Origin: Agelaius tricolor | Lineage: Eukaryota; Chordata; Aves; Passeriformes; Icteridae | Direction of reading: 5' to 3' | DNA length: 64,000 bases | Assembly (NCBI GenBank): GCA_023055355.1 | Contig: JALJCS010000001.1 | Span: forward strand, 24,427,881 to 24,491,880 | Part shown: positions 13,677 to 27,014 of the stretch, piece by piece | Position numbering within the stretch: the stretch's first letter is position 1 | Layout: every line of letters begins with the position of its first letter | The notes under the pieces: generated by a model | What the model saw: the letters and a program-made list of their open reading frames with translations, nothing else | Databases searched by the model: none | What the model was told of the DNA's origin: nothing | Translations under genes and position numbers: made by a program

Positions 13677-15963
13677 CAACTGCATACTTTGTTCGAATGT
13701 CAGAGTGGTTATTCAGTTTTTCTGTATTTTATAAATGAATTACCCAGATATATCTATTTAAATCCTATATTTCTGATGCTACACTATCTTGATTCATGGA
13801 GTCTCATTTGCTTGGGCTGCATTTTTGTGAGTGACACTTGACAAGCCAGCAGACAGGAATTTAGAAACTGATAAGTGTTGGCATCTTCAGTTACTGATCA
13901 CATTCTGCCACACATACCCTCACAATGAGTTTTTAGGTTTTTGTTTCCTCCCCTTGCATCTGTTCCTGCAGGGCTTATTCATTGCTTGTTGGCTGATTTG
14001 CAGACACATGTTAGTTGAGTTATTTTTGTGTTATATTTCTTTGCAATCAGGAGCTAACAAAAACTGTTGCAGGGAATGTGTATTTGCACGTAGCTTAAGC
14101 TATCAGTATAGGTTGCTTTGCTTTGCAACAATATAATGCATACTCAAAATGTTCCTTTGCAACCTGGCAAGAATGGGGAGGAGTTCAGCATTTAATTCAA
14201 TCTTTGACATGTTTTTAGTACATTCAAACATGTTTAGGATTTTTTTTCTTTTCCTTCTTTTCACATGCATGATTGTAAAACTTGCACTCAGTTCAGTAAC
14301 TGCTTGTACAGCTCATGCAGAAACTCTTACAATAGAGGCTGTTTTCCAAATGTCAGAGATGCATTCTTGATAATGGTTCAGTGTCTGCAGGATGTCTCAA
14401 CCTCTATTTTTAAATTATATATTAGTGCATAAATTATCCAGTATTTTAACTTCTGAAGTTATTTTCACCCAAGTCCATTCACCTCAGTCTTCATTATTTG
14501 CTTGTGGGCTTGTTTGAAAATGCCCACAACTTTAACCAATATGGAGTGAGTGAATTTTTTTTGGAGGTGTTGTGCTGGATGGGTCTGTTTTCTTTTTGTC
14601 TCCCTTCGTTCTTCCCCACAGGCCATCAGTGAAAATTAAATTCTTCAAGATATTAGTTTTTCAAATGAAAATAGGCTTTTCAGTGAGTAGATCAGAAATG
14701 CTTTCTGACTACAGGAAGAAGGAGGATCAGTGTGTGTGTAAGAAACAGCTTATTGCTGGCTTTTGTTTTATTGTTTGGTTCTACTGACAGCTACACTTTC
14801 CATCAGTTCCTCTTGTTCTACCTAAATTATGGCCAGGTTCCAGCCTTCACAGTAAATTTCAGTTAGACTTCTAAAGCTAACTTGAACTTTAGACACACAG
14901 TATCTTTATTATATTTATTAGCAAAAAAGTAGTTTTTTCTTCTGTGTGCTATGTGTGTAGAGTAGACTGGTTTTACATTCTTCAGAGAGGGGGCAAATTC
15001 TGTCAACTTCTGGCTTAAGTGATCAGATATTAAAACAAGTAATCCCTTGCCATGTTCTTGACAGACTCTCTGTTGGGAGGACTGTCCATCAACATAAATC
15101 AAAGTTATCACATCAGACTCCACTGAAGTTTTTTCAACATACACAATCAAAGCACAGCAGGCCAGATCCCCTCTCCTTGATGGGGTTGTTGATCAGCATC
15201 AGCTGAATTTCTGACCCAACGTGTGCAGTGGTCTCAATTCCCAAACACAGCCCTCCTGGCTCTGCCAGACGCCAGTGCCACATTTATATTGGAGGAGGGT
15301 TTGTTGTATCAGCTGTGTTACAGAAAATCTGTTTTCCCCAGGCTGTTTGTTACAGACTGTTCATTGTGACTTTGGCTGGCTATCAGATGCTTCTATTTAA
15401 ACAAACAAATTTCTTCCCCTAGTTTTCCTCAAGATGTCCTGCAGTGAAGTACCTCTGACTGAGACAAAATGAGTGATACATATGTATGCAATAAGTGACA
15501 TCAGGATTTGTTCAAACACGTCAATAAAGCAGTCATTGAATTGCGACTTCAGAATAGGTCCTAGTGACAGTAAAACAGCAACCAGAATCTCTAAAAGTTT
15601 CCAAGACCCTTACCTTTTGTCCCAGATACTTTTTCCCCATCAGGCCAGATGAGTGCCCACAGCATGTGTACTGCCTGTGTTGCTCACAGGTGAGCCACAG
15701 AAAGGTATGATCTGCCACATTGAAGGTAGAAGTCCTTATGTACAGATATGTCAAAGCAACTGTGTGTTTGCATTTCTGGATTTTTTTTTTCCCCTTTTTT
15801 CCACCTTTTCCCATGAGTTTTGACATAGCATTTTGGAGCATCTGCTGACAAGAGTATGTCAGAAGAGCGTAGAGTAGTATCTTCTATTCTTGCATTTTGG
15901 CTGGCAGTGTGTTTTGGCTTGCTGGTATATTACATTTGTAATCCTATACCATGCATGCTGTCC

Positions 15964-16107
15964 TAGAATAGATCATAGAATCACTGAAAAATGTAGGTTG
16001 GAACCGCTGGAGGTCATCTGGTCCAACACCCTCTAGCCCCAGCAGTGATGGCTTCAAAAACAGATAGTGTTACTCAGGGTCTTGCTCCAGTTGAGTTTTG
16101 AATATCT
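15964..16107 (-). mobile_element. CR1: CR1 LINE 3' fragment
   Basis: Begins with 'agatcatagaatcactg', then 'gtaggttggaaccgctggaggtcatctggtccaac' (read in two blocks), 'cccagcagtgatggcttc' and 'cttgctccagttgagttttg' followed by 'aatatct'. This is the reverse complement of a CR1 3' end of the subtype with the 'GGAGGTCATCTGGTCCAAC' motif. The element is on the minus strand, about 140 bp long, 5'-truncated and non-coding. Confidence 0.88.
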
Positions 16108-16738
16108 AGAAGAAAAAAAAAAGGGTTACAACTCTGGGTGAAAAGAAAAAAATGGGTTGAGGGTGTTTAAAAGCTAAAGCAAGTGTCTGAGTTGGAGTTT
16201 CATTTGTTGCCCCTTCCTTTTGCACCTCTGGAGAGAGTTTGATTCACTTTTTTTCTGTGAATGGCACTCCTCAAGGTAGTGAAGAATTGAGTTGGCTCCT
16301 GCTTTGACTTTTCTCACAGCCTCTGGTCATGCATGATGTGCTGCAGCCTCCTTACCACTGACTCTCCAGCTGGCCCATCTCCTCTGTACTGGAAGATACC
16401 AAACTGGACGTGTGTCCAGCTGCCCCCCATATGGGAATAATAATTTCTGCCAATGTGGTGCTTGCAATTCTGCTCAGACAGCCCAGTGTGTGGGCAGCCT
16501 TGGCTGCTGCAAGGGTCCCTTGCTGACCCCTCCCAGTTCCTTCACCTGGATCTTCAGCTTCTTTGTGCTGGTCATCCCAGCCTGAATGGCCGTGTGGGAT
16601 TTTCCTGCACTGCTGCAAGACTGTGTTTGTCTTTGCTGAAAATTGTGAGACTTCTGTCAAACCAGTTACTAGTTTGTCCTGAAGCTGGGGAGCAGCAGCC
16701 CTATACCCCACCACTGCAGTCTTCTCCAAAGTTGATGT
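16108..16738. other. Non-coding gap between two CR1 fragments
   Basis: Moderately GC-rich sequence holding overlapping open frames on both strands (129 codons minus, 123 codons plus). Neither shows a domain, and opposite-strand overlap of this kind is typical of stop-poor composition. No RNA gene or further transposon was recognised. Confidence 0.5.
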
Positions 16739-16889
16739 CATGGATTTACAGTGTTGTTCAGGTTGGAAAAGACCTCAGAGATCAAGTCCAGTCATTGATC
16801 CAGCACTGCCAGGTCCAGCACTAGACCATGTCCTTTAGTGCCATATCTGTGTGGCATTTAAATAGCCCCAGGGGTAGCGGCTCAACCCA
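16739..16889 (-). mobile_element. CR1: CR1 LINE 3' fragment, second subtype
   Basis: Shows 'ttcaggttggaaaagacctc', 'agatcaagtccagtcattga', 'ccagcactgccaggtccagc', 'actagaccatgtcctttag' and 'taaatagccccaggggtag'. This order matches the CR1 subtype whose reverse complement carries the CAGCACTGCCA and ACCATGTCC blocks, so it differs in subtype from the copy about 630 bp to the left. Minus strand, about 150 bp, 5'-truncated and diverged. Confidence 0.88.
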
Positions 16890-19800
16890 GAAGTAATTTA
16901 TGTAATGGGATCTGAATTTTTTCCCTTAAACTGCATTAGGAGTGGGGTATTGATTACTCTTCAATAGGATGAGGGTGTTTCCATCCCATTGGCCAGATGA
17001 AGCAGTGTTGGCCTGGGTACTGACCCATGAGGGGGCACCATTGACATCAGCCACCAGCAGGAGCATTGGGCCACAACCCCCGCATCTGAACCCCAATGAC
17101 CCAGCCAGGTTTTCATCCCATGCCTAAAACTAATCACATGTCTTCTTCTCTCACCCAGTCCTTACATTTGAGCAATGCAGATTTAATAAACAGGTTAGTT
17201 ATTAATTGTTTAATAAATAATGAAACTCAGTTAATACTGTAGACTTCTAAAGTGTGTCATTGCATTTAAGAAGGAATTGGGAAATGTTTGTGGAAAGACA
17301 ACAGTCCAGCAGAGGGATCTTTTTGTTTGGTTTTTTAACCGGTATAGATTTGTGAAAGTTTCACATTCGAAGTGATTTGAGCTGAAAAGAAACTGAAGGG
17401 AGAATTGCAATTGGTTTGAGTTAATTTTTTTGGCACTAATTTATGTTGTTTAAGCTTTATTGCACTGGCTGTGTGTGGAGGCTGTTTATAGGAAAAGCAG
17501 CTGAGTTAGAGAGGATTTAAGGAGAATGTATGGCAGTAAAACTGCAAAGTATCATGAGGGTTCAGCATATTGGAACTATTTTTAGATCATTTTTGCTTTA
17601 AAGTCACTGAAACTTTAAGACTGTTAAATGTACAGCTTTTTATTTTTTCATTTCCTTTACACTTTGTGGGACTCTTTTCTGGATGTGACAGCAAAGAATT
17701 GTTTGTTATTTAGAATTCATTTTGTTAACTGTTCCTCTTCTGAAAAGGACTTTGTGTTTGGTTTGGATAAGCCCAATGTCTGTAAGCACAACCATCCTGA
17801 AACACTTGGGCTCATCTGAGCTTTGAGATGCAGCTCTGGGCAGGGTTTGGTGGAGACAGGGGCAGGGGTCCTGTTTTATAGGGCAGTGAGACAACTTGAG
17901 TGAGTGTTGGGAAGTCACAGCTGAACAGCACAGAGTGACGAACTCTCTAGGGAGAAAATGAGAATGGGAACAAGGGATGCCTGTGAGCTTTGTGGAGGAT
18001 TTTCCCACTGTGTCATTGTGAGGAATGGAGTTGCAAATAGGGGAGATTGCTGTGTGGGCAGAGTCAGGGCTTCCAGCTTTACACAACAAATTATGACAGG
18101 AAAAATTCAGTCCAACACTCCTGTCATACAGGGGGATTAGTATGATAGTCCTATGTTGTGGTGATTGCACAGATTTTATACCTCTTTTCCTCCTCTTCCT
18201 CCCCGACACCTCCCTCTCCATCTTCTTCCCCTTGTCAAGCTCACCCACCACCCACCAGTCTGCTGCATTGACAGACCTGTTCAAACAGGTATATTGTATT
18301 TAAAATATATACCCATAGCTCTGCATGAGTGCATTCATTTTGCTCATCTCACTCCATTATTACTTACATGTTCTTTCCATTTCTTGTTGGTTTTGAACTT
18401 GAGAAGGTTTGCACAACCAAAGGTGCATTTGCTTGCCTTTTAATTAAGCCAAGCAGCTTTGATTGTAAAAAAATCCATAAGTATGTTGACTTTGCTAGTG
18501 GACAGGTGTTTGGTAGATGACTTAAATTCCACAAAATCTATGGAAAGGAAAGTATCTTCTGAGAGGCACCTTACTGAATGAACATACATTTTCAATATGC
18601 CATAAGCCACATGCAGTGGTCAGAACATGAGCTGCAAAAGAGAGTGGTGGCAGAGATCAGAATTGTGTGTGCTGGAAATGAGCAAAAAATTGTTCTTCAA
18701 AATTTGCTTTTTTTTGTCCTAAGTGTTGATACAATGTTTTTGAAGGTTATATAAAAAATAGCCTTTTTTTACAATTGTGTAAGCAAAATAAAAACCTAAG
18801 AATTACTGGAATGAATGTGAAAAAAGTTTATGAATTTATACAGCTGTGCATGGTACTAGAGACATTGACTTGTCAAATGTAAAGGAATACATAAAGGAAT
18901 AAATACAAATGGAGGTGCATTGCCCTTTTATCCTTAAACACTTGAGTTTGCTGGAAGCACAGAAAATAATGATCAGTTGCTCAAGGTGCTGGATGTATAG
19001 ATTGATGCCAGCAGGAGTGCTTACAATAAAGAGAATACCTTCAGTTTTGAGTAGAATTCATACCCATGTTCACCATACCTCGAGGGGTAGCCACTCTGAA
19101 AATAATCTGCTGTCAAGTACAGGGAAAAACTTGCAATCTAGTTTAACCTAAAGGAAGATGTTTATCATCTTTAATTTTTTTTCACTGTTGACAGTGGCAA
19201 GTGGGTGGGGGTTTTTTTTGGGTGTTCACTTTGCTTTGGTTTTTTTTTTTTATTCTTTGTTTTGTTTATTTTTGGCTTTTGGTGCTTTTTGGGAGGGCTT
19301 TTTTTTTCCCCTCTCTCTACATGTTGCCTGAAACTCAGCTTGCAGTGGTTGAATATGGAATTGAGCAGCAAGCTGTACTTGCTGGAAGGGGCTGCAAGTT
19401 CACCTTAAAGTGCTGCTTCAGTGAGAGAGGACTTTGGTGTTGGGGAAAATTGGGGCAGGGTTTTGAGAGGGGAAAAGCTCATGTGCAGCTGGGAATTTCC
19501 CCTTCTGGTGCTGCAGGGAAGAATCATGTGTTCTGTTTTCACTGTATACAGTCACTGGAGATCTTGGTCTTTGTGGTGACCTAATCAAGATCATGTGCAA
19601 TCTTAGAATTTCTGACACAAGTCAGTAACTTCAGTTCGGAGAAAAACACAAACTTTTAGGTAATTCTGATGTTCATCTCTGCCCCTGGGTGCAATCTTAG
19701 ATCTGCAGTTATAAAAGTGTTTCTGGGACTGTCAGAGTCTGATTGAAATTCAGCCATCAAAATAATTTTGGAGAATATAATTTCTTTTCTAATAATTGCT

Positions 19801-20369
19801 AGTGATGTAGTCATTGCTGTGCAGCTGCATCACTTTGAGGAGCACTTTTATTGAGCTTTTCGTTAATTTGCCTTTTGTGCTGTTAGAAACAAGCACAAAA
19901 AGCTTATGATAAAAATCTGATCCTGGTCTGTGAGTTTGTTAGATGAAGTTAGTGGAGTTGAGTAGAGACAAAGCAATTCAGTTTCAGTCCCCCAGGATTC
20001 ATCCAAGTGACATTGCAGTCACTTTCACCACAAAGCAAAAGAGAAATACAGAAGTTCCCACTCCTTTCTTCAGTGTTTTTTCCCCTTGCAGATTTAAAGT
20101 GCTGACTGAAGTTTGAGCTATTCTATATGTGGCTACATGTAAATAAAGTTCGGACTGCAAGTAATATTTTGTAACATCAGAAATGAAGAGCTGGAAATCT
20201 CCTTCTGTGATGCACTGGCATTTTCTCTGCCATCATCTCTTGCTCTACTCCATCCCTCTGCTTCTCTGGTTTGGCTGCTGCATTTTTTTATTTCTCCAGG
20301 TACAGGCAGGTACTTTAAACAAGCAGCTGGCAGGGACCAGCAACTTTTTCCTCTGTGTTGGCGGGATTT

Positions 20370-20740
20370 GGCGAGGTCATGCGAGCACTTGCTCCGGGAG
20401 CTGGGAAATTGCGTTGCAGTCAGTTCCAGTTAGGTTTTTTGAGTAATTGCAGGCTTCCCTTATCTCTATTGTCTTAAGGGTGTCTGTTGTTAATTGGTTC
20501 AGTTTCATGAAGCTATGACAGCTGTGATAAGCCTTACCATTTTTACTTCCAGTTAAATGTTTATAAAACGTGAATTTCACTGTATGTGGCTCGAAAGGCA
20601 GATGAGAGCCTCTGAGTGTATTTGTTTAATTGTCTGTAGCCAAGTACAATTAGCATGTACTGTACGGGCAGTGTAATTATCCTGTCTAGTAAGCATGCAG
20701 AATTCTCCCTTGCTAGAAGATTGTTTTATTATTCCCTTGG
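20370..20740. promoter_or_regulatory. Possible conserved non-coding element
   Basis: This stretch keeps CpGs (gcgagg, atgcgagc, gctccggg, tgcgttgc, acgtg, gctcg, acggg) although the surrounding DNA has very few. It mixes them with homeodomain-like AT sites such as TTAATTG, GTAATTATC and AATTAGCATG. No open frame of note crosses it. CpG retention plus dense AT factor sites is what enhancer-type conserved elements often look like. This is inference from composition alone; no alignment was possible. Confidence 0.2.
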
Positions 20741-23700
20741 TGTAGCATGGGGCAGCAGTTGGATCCTCATGCTAAAAATAAGAAAGGAAGATGTGCATTT
20801 GGTGTATTGCATCAGCTTTCAGCAAGCTTAAAATAATGGGTTGTGCACGAACGCATCCTTCAGCTGATTCCCTGAAGACTATTGACAAGTTTAACTTCTG
20901 TGAGCCACACACACCTCCTGCCTTGTATGGACCCAGAAATAACATCATTCTGCTTATAAAATAACTCGTCAATTTTTATGCATTGCTCTAAATGCAGGAG
21001 GAATTTGGATTGTTTGCATGGAAGAGTAGAGGTAGCATTAGCTTTAACTAAAATATAGTAGTCTGAATTTGATTGATTTGGCATGAGTGCTGGTCTAATT
21101 AAGTGCTTTCTGGGAAGGTTGTTTATGTGTCCATCTACATTCTTGGGTTTCTTTGTTTCCCAGGGAAGGAAATTGGAGAATGAATGTGTCATGTGAAACA
21201 CACTTTTTTTTTTTTTAATGGATGCGTGTTGATGCCTTTTTTTTGTTTATTTGGAATTTTTTTTTTACAAGTGAAGTCATATATAGGTGTTTTGGAAAGT
21301 GAAAGGTTATTTTATTGGTTACTTTGGAAATTATGCAGTCTTATTACTTGTTTACTGGGCAGGACAAAAAAAAGGAATTTGGTGCACAGAGGGGAAGAGA
21401 TCACTGTGACGCTGCAGTTTGCTGTTTAGGGAAGGGAGACTTTGTAAAAAAGGTGTTATAATAACTTTCCCAAATTGAATGGGTGATTGCACTTGCTGAT
21501 GTTTGAATCAATGCTGACATACAGCTTCTAATATTTTTTATATTGGCAGTGGAGTAGAATGAGCCCATTTCGTGGAAAGACTCACTGAGATATTTTTCAT
21601 TTTAACTTACTGTAAGAGGACTAATCTGAAATCATAAGTCTCTCTAATTCTGTATACTAGAGACAATCTCTTGATTGCAACTCCTGGAGAATCAGCAATA
21701 AATGCATCCCAAATACTAATTATGCATTACTGCTTGTACTTGCTCATAAGTTGACTAAACAACTGTAGTAATGTATGTAATATCTTGTATAACAGAGGTG
21801 TATTTCTAGCACAGAGGTGCTTAGAAATAACTATGCATTCTTCTTTTCCCTTTTGCTGTAGAATAATATTTTTGTTCTCTGCTTTGGTGAGTTTTGTGTG
21901 TTGCCTCCTTATAGTTAATACTTAAAGAGAGAGCATGAATAGTGGTTCCAGTAGGCTAAGTAGCTATTGACTTAAATGTTTAAAGCTTATTTTGGAGGTG
22001 TGAGATGAAAGTGTAACTTCCATAAATGAACTGTCAGCTTCAGTGTTTGAGACTTCTGTTTATTTTCTGCTCTGTTTTTCACTCTGGGGTTTTTTTAAGG
22101 TGTAAATCAAAAGAAATGGCATCATTAAGAAGAGAAAGCAGTGAAAATGTCATTCATATCTGTTAAGATAGTCACAAGTTTGCTTGGGCTATTTCTGTAC
22201 ATGTTTCCTTTGAGGCATTTATCCCCAAGGTTGGCGTGGAGCATCACTGCTCATTCCAGTGCTTCTCTCACTTCTTCTAAAACAGGTATGGCTCTAAACC
22301 ATATCTGTGAAGTACCAGTGTCCTTTTGTCTGTCCAGTACTTACTGCTGTGATCTTCATCTGGCGTTTCTTGGGATGACAGAAGTGGATTTAGGAATGTG
22401 TACAAATATCTGAACTCTGACTTGAGTGACCCAGCTGTTGGAAATACACTGCAGACATGAGTTGCAGAGTAGGATTACTTTTAAAAGCATCAGTTGATAG
22501 CAGTGGTAGGTAGTGGACTGTGGAATATGTGTGCTGGAATAAACAGGATTACATTTAACTTGGAAGCAAAAAAAAGAAGCAGCAGAATGAAATGTTTTAG
22601 AGTATGATTCTAATACTACAGAAGAGGAACAGTTGCAGTTTTACCAAGCTGGTTTGTTCTGCTTGAAATCAGGGAATAGGTAGCCATGAAACACGTAGTC
22701 TTCACCCTCTAAAATGTTAAAAAGAAACTAATTTGAATAAAGTCGATTTTTTTTTTTTTGTGTGCAGTGGTTTTCCATTTGTTTGGTTTTGGGGTTTTTG
22801 TTTGATGTGTGCACGCTTTCAAAACTTGCATAGAGAGCTGACATTCCTGTCTGAGCATTTGTAAAAGTCTGGCACATCTACCAAAGGGAATTGAGACAAT
22901 GAATTGAGGGTATTTGATGGCAATTGTTTTCCTTACTTGAATCAAAATTTCAACTTGAGTGTAGTCCACAGACTAGATTCAGAATTGCAAAATAGGTTTT
23001 TGTCTCTGAGTAATTAAAGGTGCCCAGGTGCACAGGAGCCTGAGATTGCCATTACTACTCTTTTAAACTGTATTAAGACCAAATCCATACACGAATGTCC
23101 AGAGTAGAAATAATACCACATCTAATTGGCTTTTGATATTCTCATGAACTCTACTAGTCTATAGTTAATCAAATGTTGATTCATATTTGTTTAATTTTTT
23201 TGTAGTTTGATTTTTATATCAAATTATATTACAAGGGGCTTAATCACAAGCCTTTTGCTCTTTACCTCATTTTTTTAGTGTATAGTGCAGGGTCTTTTAA
23301 AAATAAATAAATGACCTTAATCTACAAAATGAATGTTCCCAGCCTCAACTAGTTACTGAACCATGGACTATCAGAGGTACACTTAGAGCTGTGTATCTTT
23401 GAGTTTGGGGTTCTTTCTGTTTTTGTTGGGGTTTGTTTGTTTTGTTTGTTTTTGTTTATAGGTATGCCATTTTCTCATACTTAATTCTGGTTAGCCATAG
23501 AATTTTCGAGCTCTTAATTTGGTGTGACACTTTCCCTTTTTTGTGTTTCTAACTACACTGAGTGTGAAGGAGCAGTACTTTTTGCCAGTATAAGAACTGT
23601 GTGGTACAATCCTGCATTGAAAGATATTCAGGGAATTTCAGCAGTATGTACTTATCTGGAAAGATGAGCTAAACTGCACAACCTGCTTTAACAGGTTCCT

Positions 23701-25053
23701 GCAGTTGTGAATGCCTGCCTTTCATATGGAGTAATACAGAGGCAGCTGATTGGGGTTGGCCAAGTTCTGCTACATCAATTGTAATTACCTAAACTTAAAC
23801 ATGCCAGCTGCGATGAGAAAAAAATTAAGTAGGTCTTCCTCTTCTGTCCCTTATTTAAAGTAAAAGCAGATTACCTCTGAGTCAAAAATGTTTTTAAAAT
23901 CTTTGTGAGAGGAAACTAAGCCATGATGTTTGTTTTTTTTACATGTGAGAGGTTTTTCTAGATATTTTCCCAAATATAAGCTGAAAGAGTACTGCTGAAG
24001 TGATCATCCTGAGCTGATAACTCTGCCCTGCCCAAACAAGCCCAGTGAATTTGTGGAGGAAGGAGCCTAATTCCTACCTGCCCACCCCTTCAGACAGGAG
24101 TGTGCCATCAGCAGTTTGACTGGGGAAGCAAAGAACCTTGAATAATTAAATTTGGGTGATCAAGGTTTAAGTAACATCCGGTCTCAGAAAGGATACATAT
24201 GTCTGGAGAGGGTACAAAAAAGAAAAAAAAGACAAAAGGGAAGCAGGAAGAGAGAGAAGTACACCAAGGTTGAGTCAACAGAGGCCCTTCAGAAAAGGGG
24301 AATTCAACCCAAAGGAAACCAATACAGAAAGCCATAAAATACATCAGGCAAGGAAATATATGGGAAGGAAATCAGAAGGGTGAGAAGTCTATGAAGCAGA
24401 CGGTCTACTTTGTAATGTCACTTTACAAAAAGAGGAAGTGAAATAGTTCCTTCTCTAATAGATAGTTAAAGGAAAAAAATATGTGAGGCTGTGGAGATAA
24501 GTACTCTAATTCTGTGGGGATGTCTTGTTTTGTTTGTTTGGTGGTGTGGTGGGTTTTCTGTCAGTGAGAGGGAGTCACTGTCACACTTTTGGATGTTGAA
24601 TAAAGTGATATTCCAGCTGGTGCACTGAAACACAACAAACTGTTGTGACCACTTGGATATGCCAAAGAATTCTGGAGAAGTCAGGGATGATGAGGTTGCT
24701 CTGTTCCAAATGTGCATTTTGCTGTCAGTGTGAGCATGATGAAAAGACAAAAAGGATAAGAAAAATTAGTTAATTGGCTAAAACTAGACAAGTTTGAGAC
24801 AATACAGACTAACCTGATGAGGCAGTATGACTGAGCAAGGAGGAGACAAAGAGGACAGCATTTTGGGCTAGGGGGATTTACTTTACCAGAGGCTTAATTA
24901 CTGTCTTAGCTTAATTAGCCAGATAAGCAACTTATCTGAGTTTACAGATAAGAGGACCTTCATGTAGATTCTAAATCTAGAATTGAGCAGCCAAATTTTA
25001 AGTACATGGAAGAAATTAGAATGCTTTATCTTAGTGCTTGTCTCCAAGGTATC

Positions 25054-25068
25054 AAAAAAAAAAAAAAA
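25054..25068. repeat. Poly-A tract (A15)
   Basis: Run of 15 A followed by a G-rich segment (ggggtggggg). No retroposon body could be recognised to its left, so a processed insertion is not claimed. Confidence 0.85.
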
Positions 25069-26954
25069 GGGGTGGGGGAAACATATGAGACAATGGAAAG
25101 GTAGAACATCTCCTGTGAACAATGAACACTTAGCGAAGCTAAATCCAAGGAAAAGGAAATACTCCCACCCACTCTTTTTTCCTTATCCTTGTTCTCACAG
25201 AATCAGTGTTTACATTGAATAACACATCTTTTTCAGAGGCCACTGAAGCTGAGAACTCTTCTGAGAATTCAAATGATTTTGACATTTGTATGAGTAGCAA
25301 GTAGGGGGTGTCACAGTAAACAATATTTTGTTTTTAGCAAAAGTGTGGAATTATCATGGTTTTGGGCATTGGCCAATTTCAGAGGTGTGGTTTTTAGTTT
25401 TTGTGGTTCTTCCCCCTCACCCCCTTCCAGTATAAAGTATGTCTGAATGTGTTATCAACATAAATGGAGAACCAAATGCTTTCCCCTTTTCTGATACTTG
25501 CTGTAGGATAGATTCACCAGTATTCTCACCAGATTGAATTTTTTTCTGAAGTACAGCCCTACCACATGGACAGCTTCTGACTTTAGTGTCTGTCAGGGGT
25601 GATGGAATGAACATTCATTTACTTCTTTTTAAAGAAAGAAACAAAATCAACCTTCCCCCCTGCAACAAACAGACAAACAAAACCCCCAAATCAAATGCTT
25701 TGGTTTTTATCTTGTTTGACTTGTGCTTGGGAAAGTAATTAGGAACTGTTTGTCTTATGAACGTATGAGTATTTCTCTCCAGTGTTTAAGAAGCTGCTAT
25801 GAGGCTGTAGGATCAATGGAGATGATGTGGGCTGTTGTCTCTGTGAATACAAACAGAATTAAAAAGGAATTGCTCTAACTTCCTTAGCAGTTCAAGTGCT
25901 TCCATGCACTGGTGGCTGTTGGAGCAGCAATGCTTTCATCTGCCCAAGTCCACCTGCTTTGCACCCACTGCTGTCATCAAGGAAGAGGCTTTTGAGGAGC
26001 TGAGATCTGCCCTGTAGCATGAGAATTTCCATCTCAAATATGTAAATAAAAATCTGAGGGCTGAGCACAGTCTGATGTGTGAGAGTCAGCCCTGAAGCTG
26101 TCAAATATGACTGTTGATTTACTTCTTTTTTTATTAAAGAGAAATGCAAGTCAGTTGAAATCAGGTTGGCATGTTAGATCTTCTTGTCACCCCTTGAGAT
26201 TTCCATCTGATCCAGTGTGGATGGTGGCTGCTGGTCATGTCTCCCTCCTGTGGCACAGGGAACTCCATAACTCATGCTTCTGAAAGAAACCTTTCTTCAA
26301 AGTTTTTGATGGTCAGGTTAAATCCGATTGGTAAGCATCAAATGCAATGAAATACTTTTTCAGAGGGGCTTTAAACTTTATAATGCACTTAACAAGTACT
26401 CTTTTCTCCTTCAATATGTGTTACCAAGCACATCTGCAAAGCACTTTACATGCCTATTGCATTTATAGTGGATTAGTTATGTTTTTTTACCTAGAGGGGT
26501 ACGTGTAAATCCTTGATGCAAGAATTGCTTCTGCAGATGTGTTCAAGTAGAAGCCCCACACTTCAAAGTCTGAATGTTATGGATGTAAAGTACCTGGGGC
26601 AAGAGGAGGGGCCCCGTGTCAGTGTTATCTCAATAGATGTTTCTGAGGCTTGCGAAAGGAAGGTGCTTTAGCTTGGACTTTCCTGCTTGGGGGAAGAAAG
26701 CTGTCTTTTATTACTGTTTGTGCTGAATTATATGGGAGTTAATCATTGTTCATGTGTGTGTGTGCATTGAGAGAGAATGTGTTCACCAAAGGCAGTAAAT
26801 CCAACAGATCAAGATTTCTTCTGCTCGGTGCACTCAGTGCTGTATTCAATAATGATTTTCCCATGTTGGGTGCTTTGAGAGCATTTTAAAATACAGCAAT
26901 CACAGGTGAACAGTGTTTTACATAAAAATGCTCTTCAATGTTTGGGTAATTGGT

Positions 26955-27014
26955 GTATAGTTAATTATAATATAGTTAATATAGATGTAATATAGATGTT
27001 ATTCTAGTTAATGC
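26955..27014. repeat. AT-rich degenerate tandem array
   Basis: Repeated variants of 'tatagttaat' and 'agatgtaatata' lie back to back directly left of the large hairpin. The motif AGATGTAAT also forms the outer end of the hairpin arms, so the array and the hairpin probably arose through related slippage or template switching. Confidence 0.65.

Larger units (their letters stand above)
9981..15963. other. Non-coding AT-rich DNA, no gene recognised
   Basis: No coding exon, RNA gene or transposon could be supported. The stretch holds several small slippage-type repeats, listed separately, and poly-T/poly-A runs. A pyrimidine tract ending in CACAG at about 14622 is followed by some 55 open codons, but the translation is Lys/Phe-rich, shows no CpG retention and has no donor or family resemblance. 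Confidence 0.55.
16890..26954. other. Non-coding DNA, no gene recognised
   Basis: Long AT-rich stretch without a supportable gene. The longest frame is 192 codons on the minus strand (17706-18284). It has mixed low-complexity composition, no domain and no splice context. T/G-rich simple sequence occurs at 19190-19320 and 22748-22800, and a purine-rich stretch at 24205-24260. A possible conserved block at 20370-20740 is listed separately. Confidence 0.5.

Noticed and set aside
17706..18284. 192-codon minus-strand frame
   Set aside because: No domain, no splice context and mixed low-complexity composition; such lengths occur by chance in 64 kb on six frames.
19171..19408. Opposite-strand frames rich in Lys/Pro or Phe
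   Set aside because: They are translations of T/G-rich simple sequence.
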